A stretch of DNA of 64,000 nucleotides, taken from Alteromonas antoniana. GTDB taxonomy: Bacteria; Pseudomonadota; Gammaproteobacteria; Enterobacterales; Alteromonadaceae. The stretch is from the NCBI RefSeq assembly GCF_019249295.1, contig NZ_JAESDH010000012.1:62001-126000 (forward strand), written 5' to 3'. A program made the position numbers and the translations under genes. Of the stretch, positions 55,690-64,000 are shown in pieces (positions within the stretch are counted from its first letter, which is position 1; every line of letters begins with the position of its first letter). The notes under the pieces are model-generated. The model did no database searches and had not been told where the DNA came from. It saw only the letters and a list, made by a program, of their open reading frames with translations.

Positions 55690-57615
55690 CTATTCAACAA
55701 CCGCATTGGCCTGTTCGACCAGGTTGCCGGCGTAGTCCATAACGTGGAAAATCACGCTTTGCTCGTTGGTGCCGTTAATCAGAAACGCACCAGGCCCTTT
55801 GGCATAGATCCCCACATCTTCACCAGAGTGCGTTTCCGAACTCATGGGAACCAGGGCTTCCTGATGGTAACCCGGGGTTGTGGTATCTACGTCGGTCAGG
55901 TCCTTGCGACCGGCGTCAGGCGCTGCGGCATAACTTGCATCTGAGTTGGTCTGAGCGCCCAGGTTACGGTAACCCAGGCCATTGGTATAACCCAGTGTCG
56001 TGTAAGGCTGGCCATCGGCAGCCGTTGCAGGAGCATCACTGCCCACGTTAACCACTTTGCCCAGAATCGGGTTACCGCGTTTCGGATAGCCTGCAATTGT
56101 GAATACATGGCCGTGGTCGGCGGTGACGATGATCAGTGTATCTTCATCGTTAGTCATATCATCCGCTACCGCAACGGCGTCAGCAAAAGCCAGTGTATCG
56201 TGAAGTGCACCGAAGGCATTTCCGGCGTGATGTGCGTGGTCTATTCGACCAGACTCGACCATCAGGAAGAAGCCTTCATCGTTGTTATCCAGCACACCAA
56301 TTGCGGCTTCTGTCATCTCAGCAATAGATGGCTCGCCAGCAACATCGTTGCTACGGTCCGCCTCATACTGCATATGCGATTCGTTGAACAGTGCGAAGAC
56401 ACGTTCGGTGGTTTCTGTGTCCAGGCCATTGAAACCTGCCTGGTCGTAGACATAGACACCGTTGGAATACATCGCCTGCCATTCTGCGGTTAAATCGCGA
56501 CCGTCGGTGCGATCGCCCTCAACTTCACTCACCGCATCTGGGCTGTTAAACGCAGCATCACGGGGTAGAAAATGACGGCGTCCGCCACCCATCACCACTT
56601 CAATACCGTCAACATCCACACCGGAAAAGCGGCTTTCAAGGTTGCTTTCGAAGTTCACCAGTTGCGAGGCAATGTCAGTACATCCCGCGGTAACCGCAGC
56701 CTCCGGCATGTCAGAGATGTCTTCCCAGTTACGGTCAGCAGACTTTGCATACGTTGCCGCAGGCGTCGCGTGAGTGATACGGGCGGTAGAGATAATGCCC
56801 GTTGATTTACCTGCGATTTCAGCAATTTCAAGTGCTGTAACCAGCTCGTTGCCCGCTGCCGTGGCGCAGTCACCGCGCGCGATATCTTCATCTACACCAA
56901 TCACGCCGACATCGGTTTTTACGCCGCTCATCATGGCCGTCATGGTGCCGGCAGAATCCGGCGTTTGTGCATCAACGCTGTACGTTTTAGACAGACCCGC
57001 AAACGGGAAGCGATCAAAACTCAGCTGGTTTTCTTCACCGGCCATGCCTTTCATCTGACCATCTAAAATGCGTGCCGCCGTTACGGTGGAAATACCCATG
57101 CCGTCACCAACAAACAGGATCACGTTCTTCGCCTGTCCGCGTAAATCGGCAACCAGTGCCTGCATTTCCGCTTCCGAGCTTACCTGATACTGATTAACGC
57201 TGGCGCTGTTCATTGATGCTGCGGTACCGGTAGCTTCCATCCATACCTGTTTGTTGTTTTCTACTTCAGCCGCTGCCTGAATAAACCAGTCATTGTTCAG
57301 CGTGGTTAGTAGTTCACCGTTGTTGACGTCTGTAGCACCTGGCGCGCATACGTAGCTGGTGTCAGCAATTTCGTCTTCGCTTAATTCGCCGTCGTCGTTA
57401 GCATCCTGACCGGAATCGAAACGTACGCCACTGTTCGGGCAGTTTGCGTCGCCCACCGGCAGATCCGTTTGTACTGTCAGACTGCTTACACCAGGTGCGC
57501 CGTCGTTACCTGGCGCGCCTTGCGCACCGGTATCGCCATCATCACCTTCTAGAAAACACCCGCTTAAGCCGGCAACCGCGATAGCAATTGCGCTGTATTT
57601 AACTATTTTCATCAT
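55690..57615 (-). CDS. Alkaline phosphatase lipoprotein (PhoA type) with N-terminal extension
   Basis: A 641-residue protein. Start at ATG 57615 (MMKIVKYSAIAIAVAGLSGC), with GGAG between it and the upstream stop; lipobox Cys20. Residues 24-44 have a collagen-like run (GDTGAQGAPGNDGAPG); residues about 45-91 (TDLPVGDANCPNSGVRFDSGQDANDDGELSEDEI...YVC) look like DUF7151. The phosphatase domain follows: metal Asp in VGDGMG (169-174), nucleophile Ser221 in TPDSAGT, then GRIDHAHHAG, TADHGH and a late ETHSGED His. It is anchored to a membrane, unlike its partner upstream, with which it shares long near-identical blocks. Confidence 0.92.
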   Translation of the reverse strand: MMKIVKYSAIAIAVAGLSGCFLEGDDGDTGAQGAPGNDGAPGVSSLTVQTDLPVGDANCPNSGVRFDSGQDANDDGELSEDEIADTSYVCAPGATDVNNGELLTTLNNDWFIQAAAEVENNKQVWMEATGTAASMNSASVNQYQVSSEAEMQALVADLRGQAKNVILFVGDGMGISTVTAARILDGQMKGMAGEENQLSFDRFPFAGLSKTYSVDAQTPDSAGTMTAMMSGVKTDVGVIGVDEDIARGDCATAAGNELVTALEIAEIAGKSTGIISTARITHATPAATYAKSADRNWEDISDMPEAAVTAGCTDIASQLVNFESNLESRFSGVDVDGIEVVMGGGRRHFLPRDAAFNSPDAVSEVEGDRTDGRDLTAEWQAMYSNGVYVYDQAGFNGLDTETTERVFALFNESHMQYEADRSNDVAGEPSIAEMTEAAIGVLDNNDEGFFLMVESGRIDHAHHAGNAFGALHDTLAFADAVAVADDMTNDEDTLIIVTADHGHVFTIAGYPKRGNPILGKVVNVGSDAPATAADGQPYTTLGYTNGLGYRNLGAQTNSDASYAAAPDAGRKDLTDVDTTTPGYHQEALVPMSSETHSGEDVGIYAKGPGAFLINGTNEQSVIFHVMDYAGNLVEQANAVVE

Positions 57616-57624
57616 GCTCTCCAC

Positions 57625-59208
57625 TTATTCTTTGATTAGGCCAAGCGCCTGGTTAACCAGGTGGAAAACAACATTCTGTTCTACCACGCCTTGTACTAGC
57701 TGACTTCCCGGTCCTGTTGCATGCAATGAGATATCTTCGCCGGAATGCGTTTCTGAGCTCAAAGGGATCAGGGCTTCCTGGTGATAGCCAGGAGTTGTGG
57801 TATCAACGTTGGTGATGTCCATACGTCCTGCGTTGATGTCCATTGCGTAAGCGGCATCTGAATCGGTTTCGCTGCCCAGGTTCATGAACCCCAGACCGTT
57901 GGTGTAACCGAGAGTGGTGTAAGGCATGCCGTCGGCGGCGGTTGCAGGCTCTTCACTGCCAACGTTTACCACTTTGCCAAGAATGGGGTTACCACGCTTA
58001 GGGTAGCCGGCGATAGTAAATACGTGACCGTGGTCTGCTGTAACCAGGATCAGCGTTTCATCCGGGTCTGTATTTTCATAGGCAGCTTTAACCGCTGCTT
58101 CAAAAGCGAGCGTATCGGTAAGTGCACCCGCAGCGTTGCCCGCATGGTGAGCATGGTCTATACGGCCAGACTCTACCATCAGGAAAAAGCCATTCGCATT
58201 ATTATCCAGCACACCAATAGCGGCTTCTGTCATTTGTGCAATTGAAGGTTCGCCGGCAACGTCGTTAGCGCGGTCTGCTTCATACTGCATGTGTGACTCG
58301 TTGAAAAGACCAAAAACGCGCTCTGTAGATTCGGTGTCCAGGGCGTCAAAACCTGCCTGATCATATACGTACACGCCGTTTTCATACTGGCTCTGCCATT
58401 CTGCAGTCAGGTCACGCTCATCGGTGCGATCGCCTTCCACTTCACTTACCGCATCAGGGCTGTTGAAGGCGGCATCTTTTGGCAGGAAGTGGCGGCGCCC
58501 GCCACCCATTACTACTTCAATGCCATCTACATCCACACCGGTGTAACGACTTTCCAGATAGGTCTCGAAGTTAACCAATTGATCGGCGATATCCGTGCAG
58601 CCTGCTGAAACCGCTTCTTCAGGCATGTCGGAAATGTCTTCCCAGTTTCGATCTGCAGATTTTGCATAGGTAGCAGCAGGGGTGGCGTGTGTGATGCGGG
58701 CAGTAGAAATAATGCCGGTAGACAAGCCTTTAATTTCTGCAAGCTCCAGTGCTGTGATGACTTCATTTCCGGCCACAGTGGAACAGTCGCCGCGCTCAAT
58801 GTCTTCATCAACGCCAATGACACCCACATCTGTCTTAAGTCCTGACATCATGGCAGTCATGGTACCGGCAGAGTCTGGTGTCTGAGCATCCACGTTGTAG
58901 GTCTTCACCAGCGCGCTGTGAGGGAACTCTTCAAACGTCAGGTAACCTTCTTCACCCGGGTTACCCGCCAGTTGACCCTTGTGAATACGTGAAGAGGTCA
59001 GGGTCGACACACCCATACCGTCACCGACGAAAAGAATCACATTTTTTGCGTTGAAACGATTATTGGTTTCCAGCTTTGTCATTAGTCTGCTTTGCGCATC
59101 GGTATACCAGGCATTATCCGCTTGGTATGCAGGTAACACGTCAGCGTGCAGGCCGGTAGACACAGCCAGCGCAATACCGCTTAGTGCTGCTTTCCAGTTA
59201 CATTTCAT
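57625..59208 (-). CDS. Periplasmic/secreted alkaline phosphatase (PhoA type)
   Basis: A 527-residue enzyme releasing phosphate from phosphomonoesters. Signal peptide MKCNWKAALSGIALAVSTGLHA. Metal and catalytic sites: VGDGMG (61-66), Ser113 in TPDSAGT, VESGRIDHAHHAG, VTADHGH and SSETHSGED. It is the first gene of a run with a second phosphatase (10-base gap) and a small exported protein. Upstream lies a 51-bp array of PhoB-box-like half-sites, so induction by phosphate limitation is likely. The two phosphatases are evidently a tandem duplication; this one lacks the N-terminal extension. Confidence 0.93.
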   Translation of the reverse strand: MKCNWKAALSGIALAVSTGLHADVLPAYQADNAWYTDAQSRLMTKLETNNRFNAKNVILFVGDGMGVSTLTSSRIHKGQLAGNPGEEGYLTFEEFPHSALVKTYNVDAQTPDSAGTMTAMMSGLKTDVGVIGVDEDIERGDCSTVAGNEVITALELAEIKGLSTGIISTARITHATPAATYAKSADRNWEDISDMPEEAVSAGCTDIADQLVNFETYLESRYTGVDVDGIEVVMGGGRRHFLPKDAAFNSPDAVSEVEGDRTDERDLTAEWQSQYENGVYVYDQAGFDALDTESTERVFGLFNESHMQYEADRANDVAGEPSIAQMTEAAIGVLDNNANGFFLMVESGRIDHAHHAGNAAGALTDTLAFEAAVKAAYENTDPDETLILVTADHGHVFTIAGYPKRGNPILGKVVNVGSEEPATAADGMPYTTLGYTNGLGFMNLGSETDSDAAYAMDINAGRMDITNVDTTTPGYHQEALIPLSSETHSGEDISLHATGPGSQLVQGVVEQNVVFHLVNQALGLIKE

Positions 59209-59368
59209 GTGTGTAGTTCCTAGTTTTCATTATTAACAGGGACAGTGGTGCCCTGAGTGCCATTTACTATGACTTGCCAGGTGAGACGGCAGATGGGTAC
59301 AGACATAATCCCTTATCTGACTTTTTGCTTGGCGAGCCGAAAAATCATAACGAGGGTAGGGAGATAAA

Positions 59369-59419
59369 ATGACGATGCGTTGACACTTGTATTAACGCTT
59401 CGTGTCAGAATTATGAAAC
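59369..59419 (-). promoter_or_regulatory. Pho-box-like array with 11-bp periodicity
   Basis: On the minus strand five half-sites start exactly 11 bp apart: GTTTCAT, CTGACAC, CGTTAAT, GTGTCAA, TCGTCAT. Compared with CTGTCAT/C they match at 5, 6, 4, 5 and 5 of 7. Ten bases after the last is TACCCT, a possible -10 at the same spacing as in E. coli phoA. The array lies about 160-210 bp before the first phosphatase ATG. The rest of the 330-bp gap shows no gene. Confidence 0.6.
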
Positions 59420-59538
59420 TATGGAGTAGAACCGTTTCAGGTTACGCTTGGAAAGATGAAAATATGAACCGAATGGTCAATCGCGAAAATGCAAATCAAC
59501 TTACTGTTTATTAAAAATAAATTGCGTTTTTAAGTGTG

Positions 59539-60264
59539 CTACTGAAACGAACGGGACTGCAAATCGATAGTATCTGGCGTGACGACTAATACACTGCCCT
59601 GGTCGTACCAGTCTCCCAGTACGATTCGTGTTGCCGGTGCATTGTTAACGGTTAACTGATGAATGGCGGGCCGATGTGTATGGCCATGGATCAGCTGATT
59701 CACCCCAAAGCGCGCCATCACATTGATGACTTCCTGAGGGGTGACATCCATAATTTCCGGACGCAAATGGCGCTGATTTTCCTTGCTCTCAGCACGCCCG
59801 TTCCTGGCAACCCGCCGACGATACCACAGCGGTAGTGCCAGCATTAGCCGTGGCCACCACCAACTGCGCGATTTCTTTCGAAATTTTTGATAGGCCACGT
59901 CCCGTGTGCAAAGCTCATCGCCGTGTGTCAGCAGGGTAGGCGTGCCGTATAGGTCAACCACGGTTTGCTCAGATAACAGCGTCATGCCCGCTTTTTTCAG
60001 CCAGGTTTGCCGGATCGCAAAGTCACGGTTTCCATGCATGAAATACACCGGACAGTGCTCACTTTGTGCTTTGAAAGCTGCTGCAATGTCTTCGTTGAAC
60101 GGAGTCACGTCGTCATCCCCCAGCCATACTTCAAACAGATCTCCAAGCACATAAAGTGCATCAGCCTTTTTTGCATCCGTTGCCAGAAACTGCTTTAAAC
60201 AATCGGTGATATCGGGTCTGTCTTCGCTAAGATGAAGGTCGGCAATAAAATAGGTGAAGGACAT
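59539..60264 (-). CDS. lpxH: UDP-2,3-diacylglucosamine diphosphatase LpxH
   Basis: A 241-residue calcineurin-like phosphoesterase making lipid X in lipid A synthesis. Metal motifs: ADLHLS (Asp9, His11), LGDLFEVWLGDDD, HGNRDF, LTHGDELCT and LIHGHTHRP. The length equals E. coli LpxH (240). It follows ppiB on the same strand with a 67-base gap, as in many gammaproteobacteria (cysS/ppiB/lpxH). Confidence 0.95.
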   Translation of the reverse strand: MSFTYFIADLHLSEDRPDITDCLKQFLATDAKKADALYVLGDLFEVWLGDDDVTPFNEDIAAAFKAQSEHCPVYFMHGNRDFAIRQTWLKKAGMTLLSEQTVVDLYGTPTLLTHGDELCTRDVAYQKFRKKSRSWWWPRLMLALPLWYRRRVARNGRAESKENQRHLRPEIMDVTPQEVINVMARFGVNQLIHGHTHRPAIHQLTVNNAPATRIVLGDWYDQGSVLVVTPDTIDLQSRSFQ

Positions 60265-60331
60265 GGGGTGCTTTTAATTAAGAAGAAAAGAATAAGGACA
60301 GTCTTGCGCTGCCCTCATTGAACGAAACGGC

Positions 60332-60826
60332 TTATTCAGTAACAACCGCTTTTTCGATGATCACCGGCTCTACCGGCACATCCTGGTGGAAACCGTGAGA
60401 TCCGGTTTTCACATTTTTGATTTTCTCGACTACATCCATGCCCTCGGTCACTTTACCAAATGCACAGTATCCCCAGCCATTCACTGACTCGCTGGTATGA
60501 TTCAGAAAATCGTTGTCTTTGATATTGATAAAGAATTGCGCAGTAGCAGAATGCGGATCGTTCGTTCTTGCCATTGCAATGGTACCGGCTTCATTACTTA
60601 CGCCGTTATTGGCTTCGTTCTGAATGGGTGCCTTGGTCGCTTTTTGGTCCATGTCTTCAGTAAATCCACCGCCCTGGATCATGAAGCCATCGATAACACG
60701 GTGAAAGATAGTCCCGTCGTAAAAACCGTCGTTCACATAGCCCAGAAAATTTTCTACAGTAGCAGGGGCCTTGTCTGCAAACAGTTCCAGCGTAAAGTCG
60801 CCGTAATTTGTCTTAAATGTAACCAT
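60332..60826 (-). CDS. ppiB: Cytoplasmic peptidyl-prolyl isomerase B (cyclophilin)
   Basis: A 164-residue cyclophilin without signal peptide, matching E. coli PpiB (164). Active-site segments: [15 protein letters not shown] with the catalytic Arg, and [26 protein letters not shown]. It is divergent from cysS with a 165-bp shared promoter region and is followed by lpxH. Confidence 0.95.
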   Translation of the reverse strand: MVTFKTNYGDFTLELFADKAPATVENFLGYVNDGFYDGTIFHRVIDGFMIQGGGFTEDMDQKATKAPIQNEANNGVSNEAGTIAMARTNDPHSATAQFFINIKDNDFLNHTSESVNGWGYCAFGKVTEGMDVVEKIKNVKTGSHGFHQDVPVEPVIIEKAVVTE

Positions 60827-60991
60827 TTTTAATTTATTCCCAGAATGGCAAGGTTAACTCCAAAATAATGGTAGCGTAATATACAGCGGCTGAAAACCAC
60901 AACGCGTTAAGTTGGCCAAAACAAAGGCTGTGACTGCGTCACACTGAATGCTACACTTTGCGCCCATTTGTCAAAACAGGAAAAGATACCC

Positions 60992-62368
60992 ATGTTGCAC
61001 CTCTACAATACCCGAACCCGTGAAAAAGCACAGTTTGTGCCGCTTGAAGAAGGGAAAGTGGGCTTGTATGTGTGTGGGATCACGGTGTATGACGTAAGCC
61101 ATATGGGGCATGCACGCACTTATCTGAGTTTTGATATTCTGGTGCGTTATCTGCGCCACCTTGGTTATGACGTAAACTACGTGCGCAATATTACCGATGT
61201 GGATGACAAAATCATTGCGCGTGCTAACGAGAATAACGAAAGCACCGAGAGTCTTACCAAACGCACCATTGCCATGATGCACGAAGACTTTGGCGCAATC
61301 AATTTGCTGGAACCAGACATCGAGCCCACGGTTACCGGCCATATGGACGAAATTATCGCGGTTATTCAGAAACTGATTGATAAAGGCTTTGCTTATCAGG
61401 CGCAAAGTGGTGACGTTCTGTTTGATGTCAGTAAATTTCCGGAATACGGCAAACTCAGTAAACAGGATTTAGAGCAACTGAATGCGGGAGCTCGGGTTGA
61501 AGTTGCAGCGGGAAAAGACGATCCGCTGGATTTTGTACTGTGGAAAACCGCAAAACCCGGCGAGCCGGCATGGCAATCCCCCTGGGGCGAAGGTCGTCCG
61601 GGCTGGCATATCGAATGTTCTGCTATGAACCATAAGCACCTTGGTGCGCATTTTGATATTCACGGTGGCGGCTCAGATTTGATATTCCCTCACCATGAAA
61701 ACGAAATTGCACAGTCATGCTGTGCATTCGATACCCCGTATGTGAATATCTGGATGCATACCGGCATGGTGCAGGTGAATGATGAGAAGATGTCCAAGTC
61801 GTTGGGAAATTTCTTTACTCTGCGCGATGTACTGAAAGAGCATGATGCTGAGTCTCTCAGGTTCTTTTTGATGTCTGCGCATTATCGTAGTCAGTTAAGC
61901 TACTCGCTGGATAACCTGACTCAGGCGAAATCTGCGCTTGAGCGACTGTATACTGCATTGCGTGGCGTGAACGTGGATGACAGCGTTGAGCTAAACTATG
62001 GAGGCTATCTGGCGCGTTTTGAAGCTGCTATGAACGATGATCTTAACGTACCTGAGGCATTCTCCGTTCTTTTCGACCTTGCCAGAGATCTGAATAAGCA
62101 AAAAGCAGATGCTGCTGAAGCCGGTAAACTGGCTGGTGTGCTCAAAGGGCTTGGCGGCATTCTGGGCATGTTGCAGTCCGATCCTGACACGTATCTGCAA
62201 TCAGGAAGTGATGATGATGCTGAAGAAATTGAAGGGCTGATTAAACAGCGTAACGATGCCCGCGCAGCAAAAGACTGGGCCGCTGCTGATGCCGCCCGGG
62301 ACGCGCTGACGGCAAAGGGCATTGTACTGGAAGATGGACCTCAGGGAACCACGTGGCGGCGCCAGTAA
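60992..62368 (+). CDS. cysS: Cysteinyl-tRNA synthetase
   Basis: A 458-residue class I synthetase. ATG 60992 ([15 protein letters not shown]) aligns with the family start and has AGGA upstream; the open frame extends 8 codons. Zinc ligands include Cys28 (YVCGITVYD), IECSAM and [19 protein letters not shown] motif HMGH (37-40) and KMSKSLGN (about 266) are both intact. E. coli CysS is 461 residues. It is divergent from ppiB. Confidence 0.97.
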   Translation: MLHLYNTRTREKAQFVPLEEGKVGLYVCGITVYDVSHMGHARTYLSFDILVRYLRHLGYDVNYVRNITDVDDKIIARANENNESTESLTKRTIAMMHEDFGAINLLEPDIEPTVTGHMDEIIAVIQKLIDKGFAYQAQSGDVLFDVSKFPEYGKLSKQDLEQLNAGARVEVAAGKDDPLDFVLWKTAKPGEPAWQSPWGEGRPGWHIECSAMNHKHLGAHFDIHGGGSDLIFPHHENEIAQSCCAFDTPYVNIWMHTGMVQVNDEKMSKSLGNFFTLRDVLKEHDAESLRFFLMSAHYRSQLSYSLDNLTQAKSALERLYTALRGVNVDDSVELNYGGYLARFEAAMNDDLNVPEAFSVLFDLARDLNKQKADAAEAGKLAGVLKGLGGILGMLQSDPDTYLQSGSDDDAEEIEGLIKQRNDARAAKDWAAADAARDALTAKGIVLEDGPQGTTWRRQ

Positions 62369-62441
62369 TCACAATGAAATGATGAGTTAAGCATGGGTAC
62401 CGTCGTCGTGTTGACGGTGCCTGTGAGTTGGAGGGCAGGCA

Positions 62442-63335
62442 ATGAAACAAGCAATAGTGTGGTTAGTGTTGATATTGTGTCATTGCATTGCCGTCGCCCG
62501 CGCCGACACCGACGCAGTTGCCCATCCTCAGGTGCTTCAGCTCGGGACCTATCAGGATCACCTGGCAACGCTGAACACCTTCATAAATGAACACGGTTGT
62601 CCGCCACTTGAGAATGCGGATGTTGATGAAAACCAAATCCTTACTGAATACCTGATTTTCTGCAATGCGTTGGCGCGTGTGGATGCCCATTACGATATCC
62701 AGCTGACCGGTTACCCTATTAACGAACGCATGCTTGACGATCTTGCGGCGGGAAATCTGGATGCTACCGCGGTGGGCGTGTGGTCAAACGAAGCTGGTGA
62801 TGACAAGCTAATGCTGACGGCGCCGCTGTTTCGCGAATATGAATTCGTAAAAGGGCTGTATACAACATCCTCAATGGTGAATAAGTTTCCAACATTCGAC
62901 GACATTACCCGCGCGCTCACACTCACCAACCAGAACTGGCACCTTGACTGGGAGCTGATGAAATGTGCCGGGTTTACGCTTATCCACGTGAATCAGTATG
63001 AGTACATGTTCAGCATGCTGGCGCGAGGCAGGGGAGAGCTGATACCGCTAACCTTCAGTAACAAGCCAGAAATGCAGCGACGTCCTTTTACTACGCCGTT
63101 GTATCCGCTTGAGGGATATAAACTGGTGTTCCCGGATTCCACCCACTTTGTATTGAGACAGGAAAATAACGACGCTCCTATGCTTTTGGAGCAACTGAAT
63201 CAGGGCCTGGCCATGTTGCGTGAGGAGGGAGCCATACAATCGGTTTATCAGCGGCTGGGTTTATTAAATCAGCGTGTGGCCGACTGGCAAACCATTCAAT
63301 GTAAAGATGGCACCGTTATAAAGCCGAACATCTGA
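62442..63335 (+). CDS. Exported solute-binding-like protein (SBP_bac_3 fold suspected)
   Basis: A 297-residue exported protein: signal peptide MKQAIVWLVLILCHCIAVARA; GGAGGGCAGGCA before ATG 62442. The pattern YDIQLTGYPINERMLDDLAAGNLDATAVGVWSNEAGDDKLMLTAPLF..EYEFVKGLYTT followed by a second lobe (LTNQNWHLDWELMKCAGFTLIHVNQYEYMFSMLARGRGELIPL) resembles family-3 periplasmic binding proteins used outside ABC operons in Alteromonadales. There are four to five Cys that may pair (HGCPP, IFCNA, MKCAG, IQCKDG). No transporter genes adjoin, so it may be a sensor partner or an orphan. The ligand is unknown. Confidence 0.7.
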   Translation: MKQAIVWLVLILCHCIAVARADTDAVAHPQVLQLGTYQDHLATLNTFINEHGCPPLENADVDENQILTEYLIFCNALARVDAHYDIQLTGYPINERMLDDLAAGNLDATAVGVWSNEAGDDKLMLTAPLFREYEFVKGLYTTSSMVNKFPTFDDITRALTLTNQNWHLDWELMKCAGFTLIHVNQYEYMFSMLARGRGELIPLTFSNKPEMQRRPFTTPLYPLEGYKLVFPDSTHFVLRQENNDAPMLLEQLNQGLAMLREEGAIQSVYQRLGLLNQRVADWQTIQCKDGTVIKPNI

Positions 63336-63392
63336 AATACTAAAAATAAGTCTTCAGGAAACTGGTTAGCCATACAAAAAGGAGGCGGGCCG

Positions 63393-64000
63393 TTATTTGT
63401 CTTTGACCGCCGGGTTGTCTTCTGGTGGCACATGGATATCGGTCACCGGTAGCGTCTTTTCTTTTGCAGCAAGCTCGTCTTTCCAGCGCTGCTGGGCCAC
63501 ATGTGCCTTCACTAGCTCCAGGCACTCATTGATAACCTGCAATACCTCTTTATCCAGTTCATCCGCGGTCGGCGTATAGTCGTGAAAACCCGCTTCGACA
63601 AAGCGGTCAATTTTCGACGAATCCAAATCGCTAAGCAGGTTGATTACAGAAGTGGTAACGATATCGGTGACCGCAGATTCCAGCGTATTCTCTATAGTTT
63701 TGCCAACAACCGGAACGTACTGAAGCGTTGAGACCTGAGAGTTATTTTTAACCGCTTTGCCCACACTTTTACGAACGTGCTCACGGATTGCTTCACCATG
63801 TTCGCTGTCACTGATTGACTGCCCGAAGTGATTCATCACACCGGCAAGCCATTCGGTAAGAATCGCGCGTCGGGGGGCGAGCACCTGGCGGGTAATGTCA
63901 TCAACCAGTGGTGAGCCGGCCGAGATATCTTTTTGCGCGTCGCTTAATACCTTCACCACGATGCGGTCGCTCAACTCTTCCACAAACACGTTATAGTAAA
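63393..64000 (-). CDS. Uncharacterised helical protein (5' end beyond window)
   Basis: At least 201 residues are visible. The frame stays open to the last base (Tyr-Tyr-Asn-Val-Phe-Val-Glu-Glu before the nominal GTG at 63989), so the true start probably lies outside. The visible part is mostly helical, with a hydrophobic region (SAVTDIVTTSVINLLSDL) and a charged tail (KDELAAKEKTLPVTDIHVPPEDNPAVKDK). I do not recognise the family and see no catalytic motif. It is convergent with the solute-binding-like gene. Confidence 0.6.
   Translation of the reverse strand, partial: YYNVFVEELSDRIVVKVLSDAQKDISAGSPLVDDITRQVLAPRRAILTEWLAGVMNHFGQSISDSEHGEAIREHVRKSVGKAVKNNSQVSTLQYVPVVGKTIENTLESAVTDIVTTSVINLLSDLDSSKIDRFVEAGFHDYTPTADELDKEVLQVINECLELVKAHVAQQRWKDELAAKEKTLPVTDIHVPPEDNPAVKDK

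Overview
The window is about 64 kb of chromosome from a marine gammaproteobacterium. The gene content and order (pdxB-asd-fimV-truA-accD-folC-dedD-cvpA-purF, mnmC/fabB, epmC/yfcL, miaE, cysS/ppiB/lpxH, three FlgO-type lipoproteins) point to the Alteromonadales, probably near Alteromonas. The genus is an inference from synteny and protein style; there is no rRNA gene to confirm it. I see no tRNA, rRNA, CRISPR array, prophage or transposase gene. Both edges cut genes: fadR on the left, an unknown protein on the right.

Region 1 (1-15.5 kb) is a fatty-acid and storage-lipid block. It holds FadR, a VOC protein, a PhaI-like phasin, a PhaF-like phasin with a histone-like tail, a degenerate HD-GYP-like protein, a DUF3336/patatin lipase, a DUF445 membrane protein, a PhaD-like TetR regulator overlapping a wax ester synthase/DGAT, a DUF1439-like protein, a GMC oxidoreductase, and a TetR regulator divergent from an ECH1-type dienoyl-CoA isomerase and FadH. 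The proteins suggest making, coating, mobilising and oxidising neutral-lipid or polyester granules. Candidate FadR boxes lie upstream of the GMC gene and of fabB (26.2 kb).

Region 2 (15.7-27.4 kb) is mixed: a PfpI/DJ-1 protein; a minus-strand operon (FFLEELY-like protein, thioesterase, retropepsin-like protease); epmC, an ATP-NAD kinase-like gene and yfcL on the plus strand; three tandem FlgO-domain lipoproteins; mnmC; fabB.

Region 3 (27.5-31.3 kb) has a short class I adenylate cyclase and a CRP-family regulator whose recognition helix differs from CRP. A perfect TGTCG-N6-CGACA palindrome sits just upstream of the regulator. A class II aldolase is divergent. A 263-bp MITE-like element with about 32-bp terminal inverted repeats follows the aldolase stop codon, and a solitary near-identical end follows truA.

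Region 4 (31.6-44.8 kb) is the housekeeping run pdxB to purF, including a very acidic 1253-residue FimV.

Region 5 (44.9-64 kb) contains Yip1, MiaE, two envelope proteins (one a DUF3857/transglutaminase), AcpH, a hipBA toxin-antitoxin pair with repeated operator-like sites, yqiJK (flotillin), a tandem pair of PhoA-type alkaline phosphatases behind an 11-bp-periodic Pho-box-like array, lpxH, ppiB, cysS, a solute-binding-like protein, and the cut gene at the right edge.
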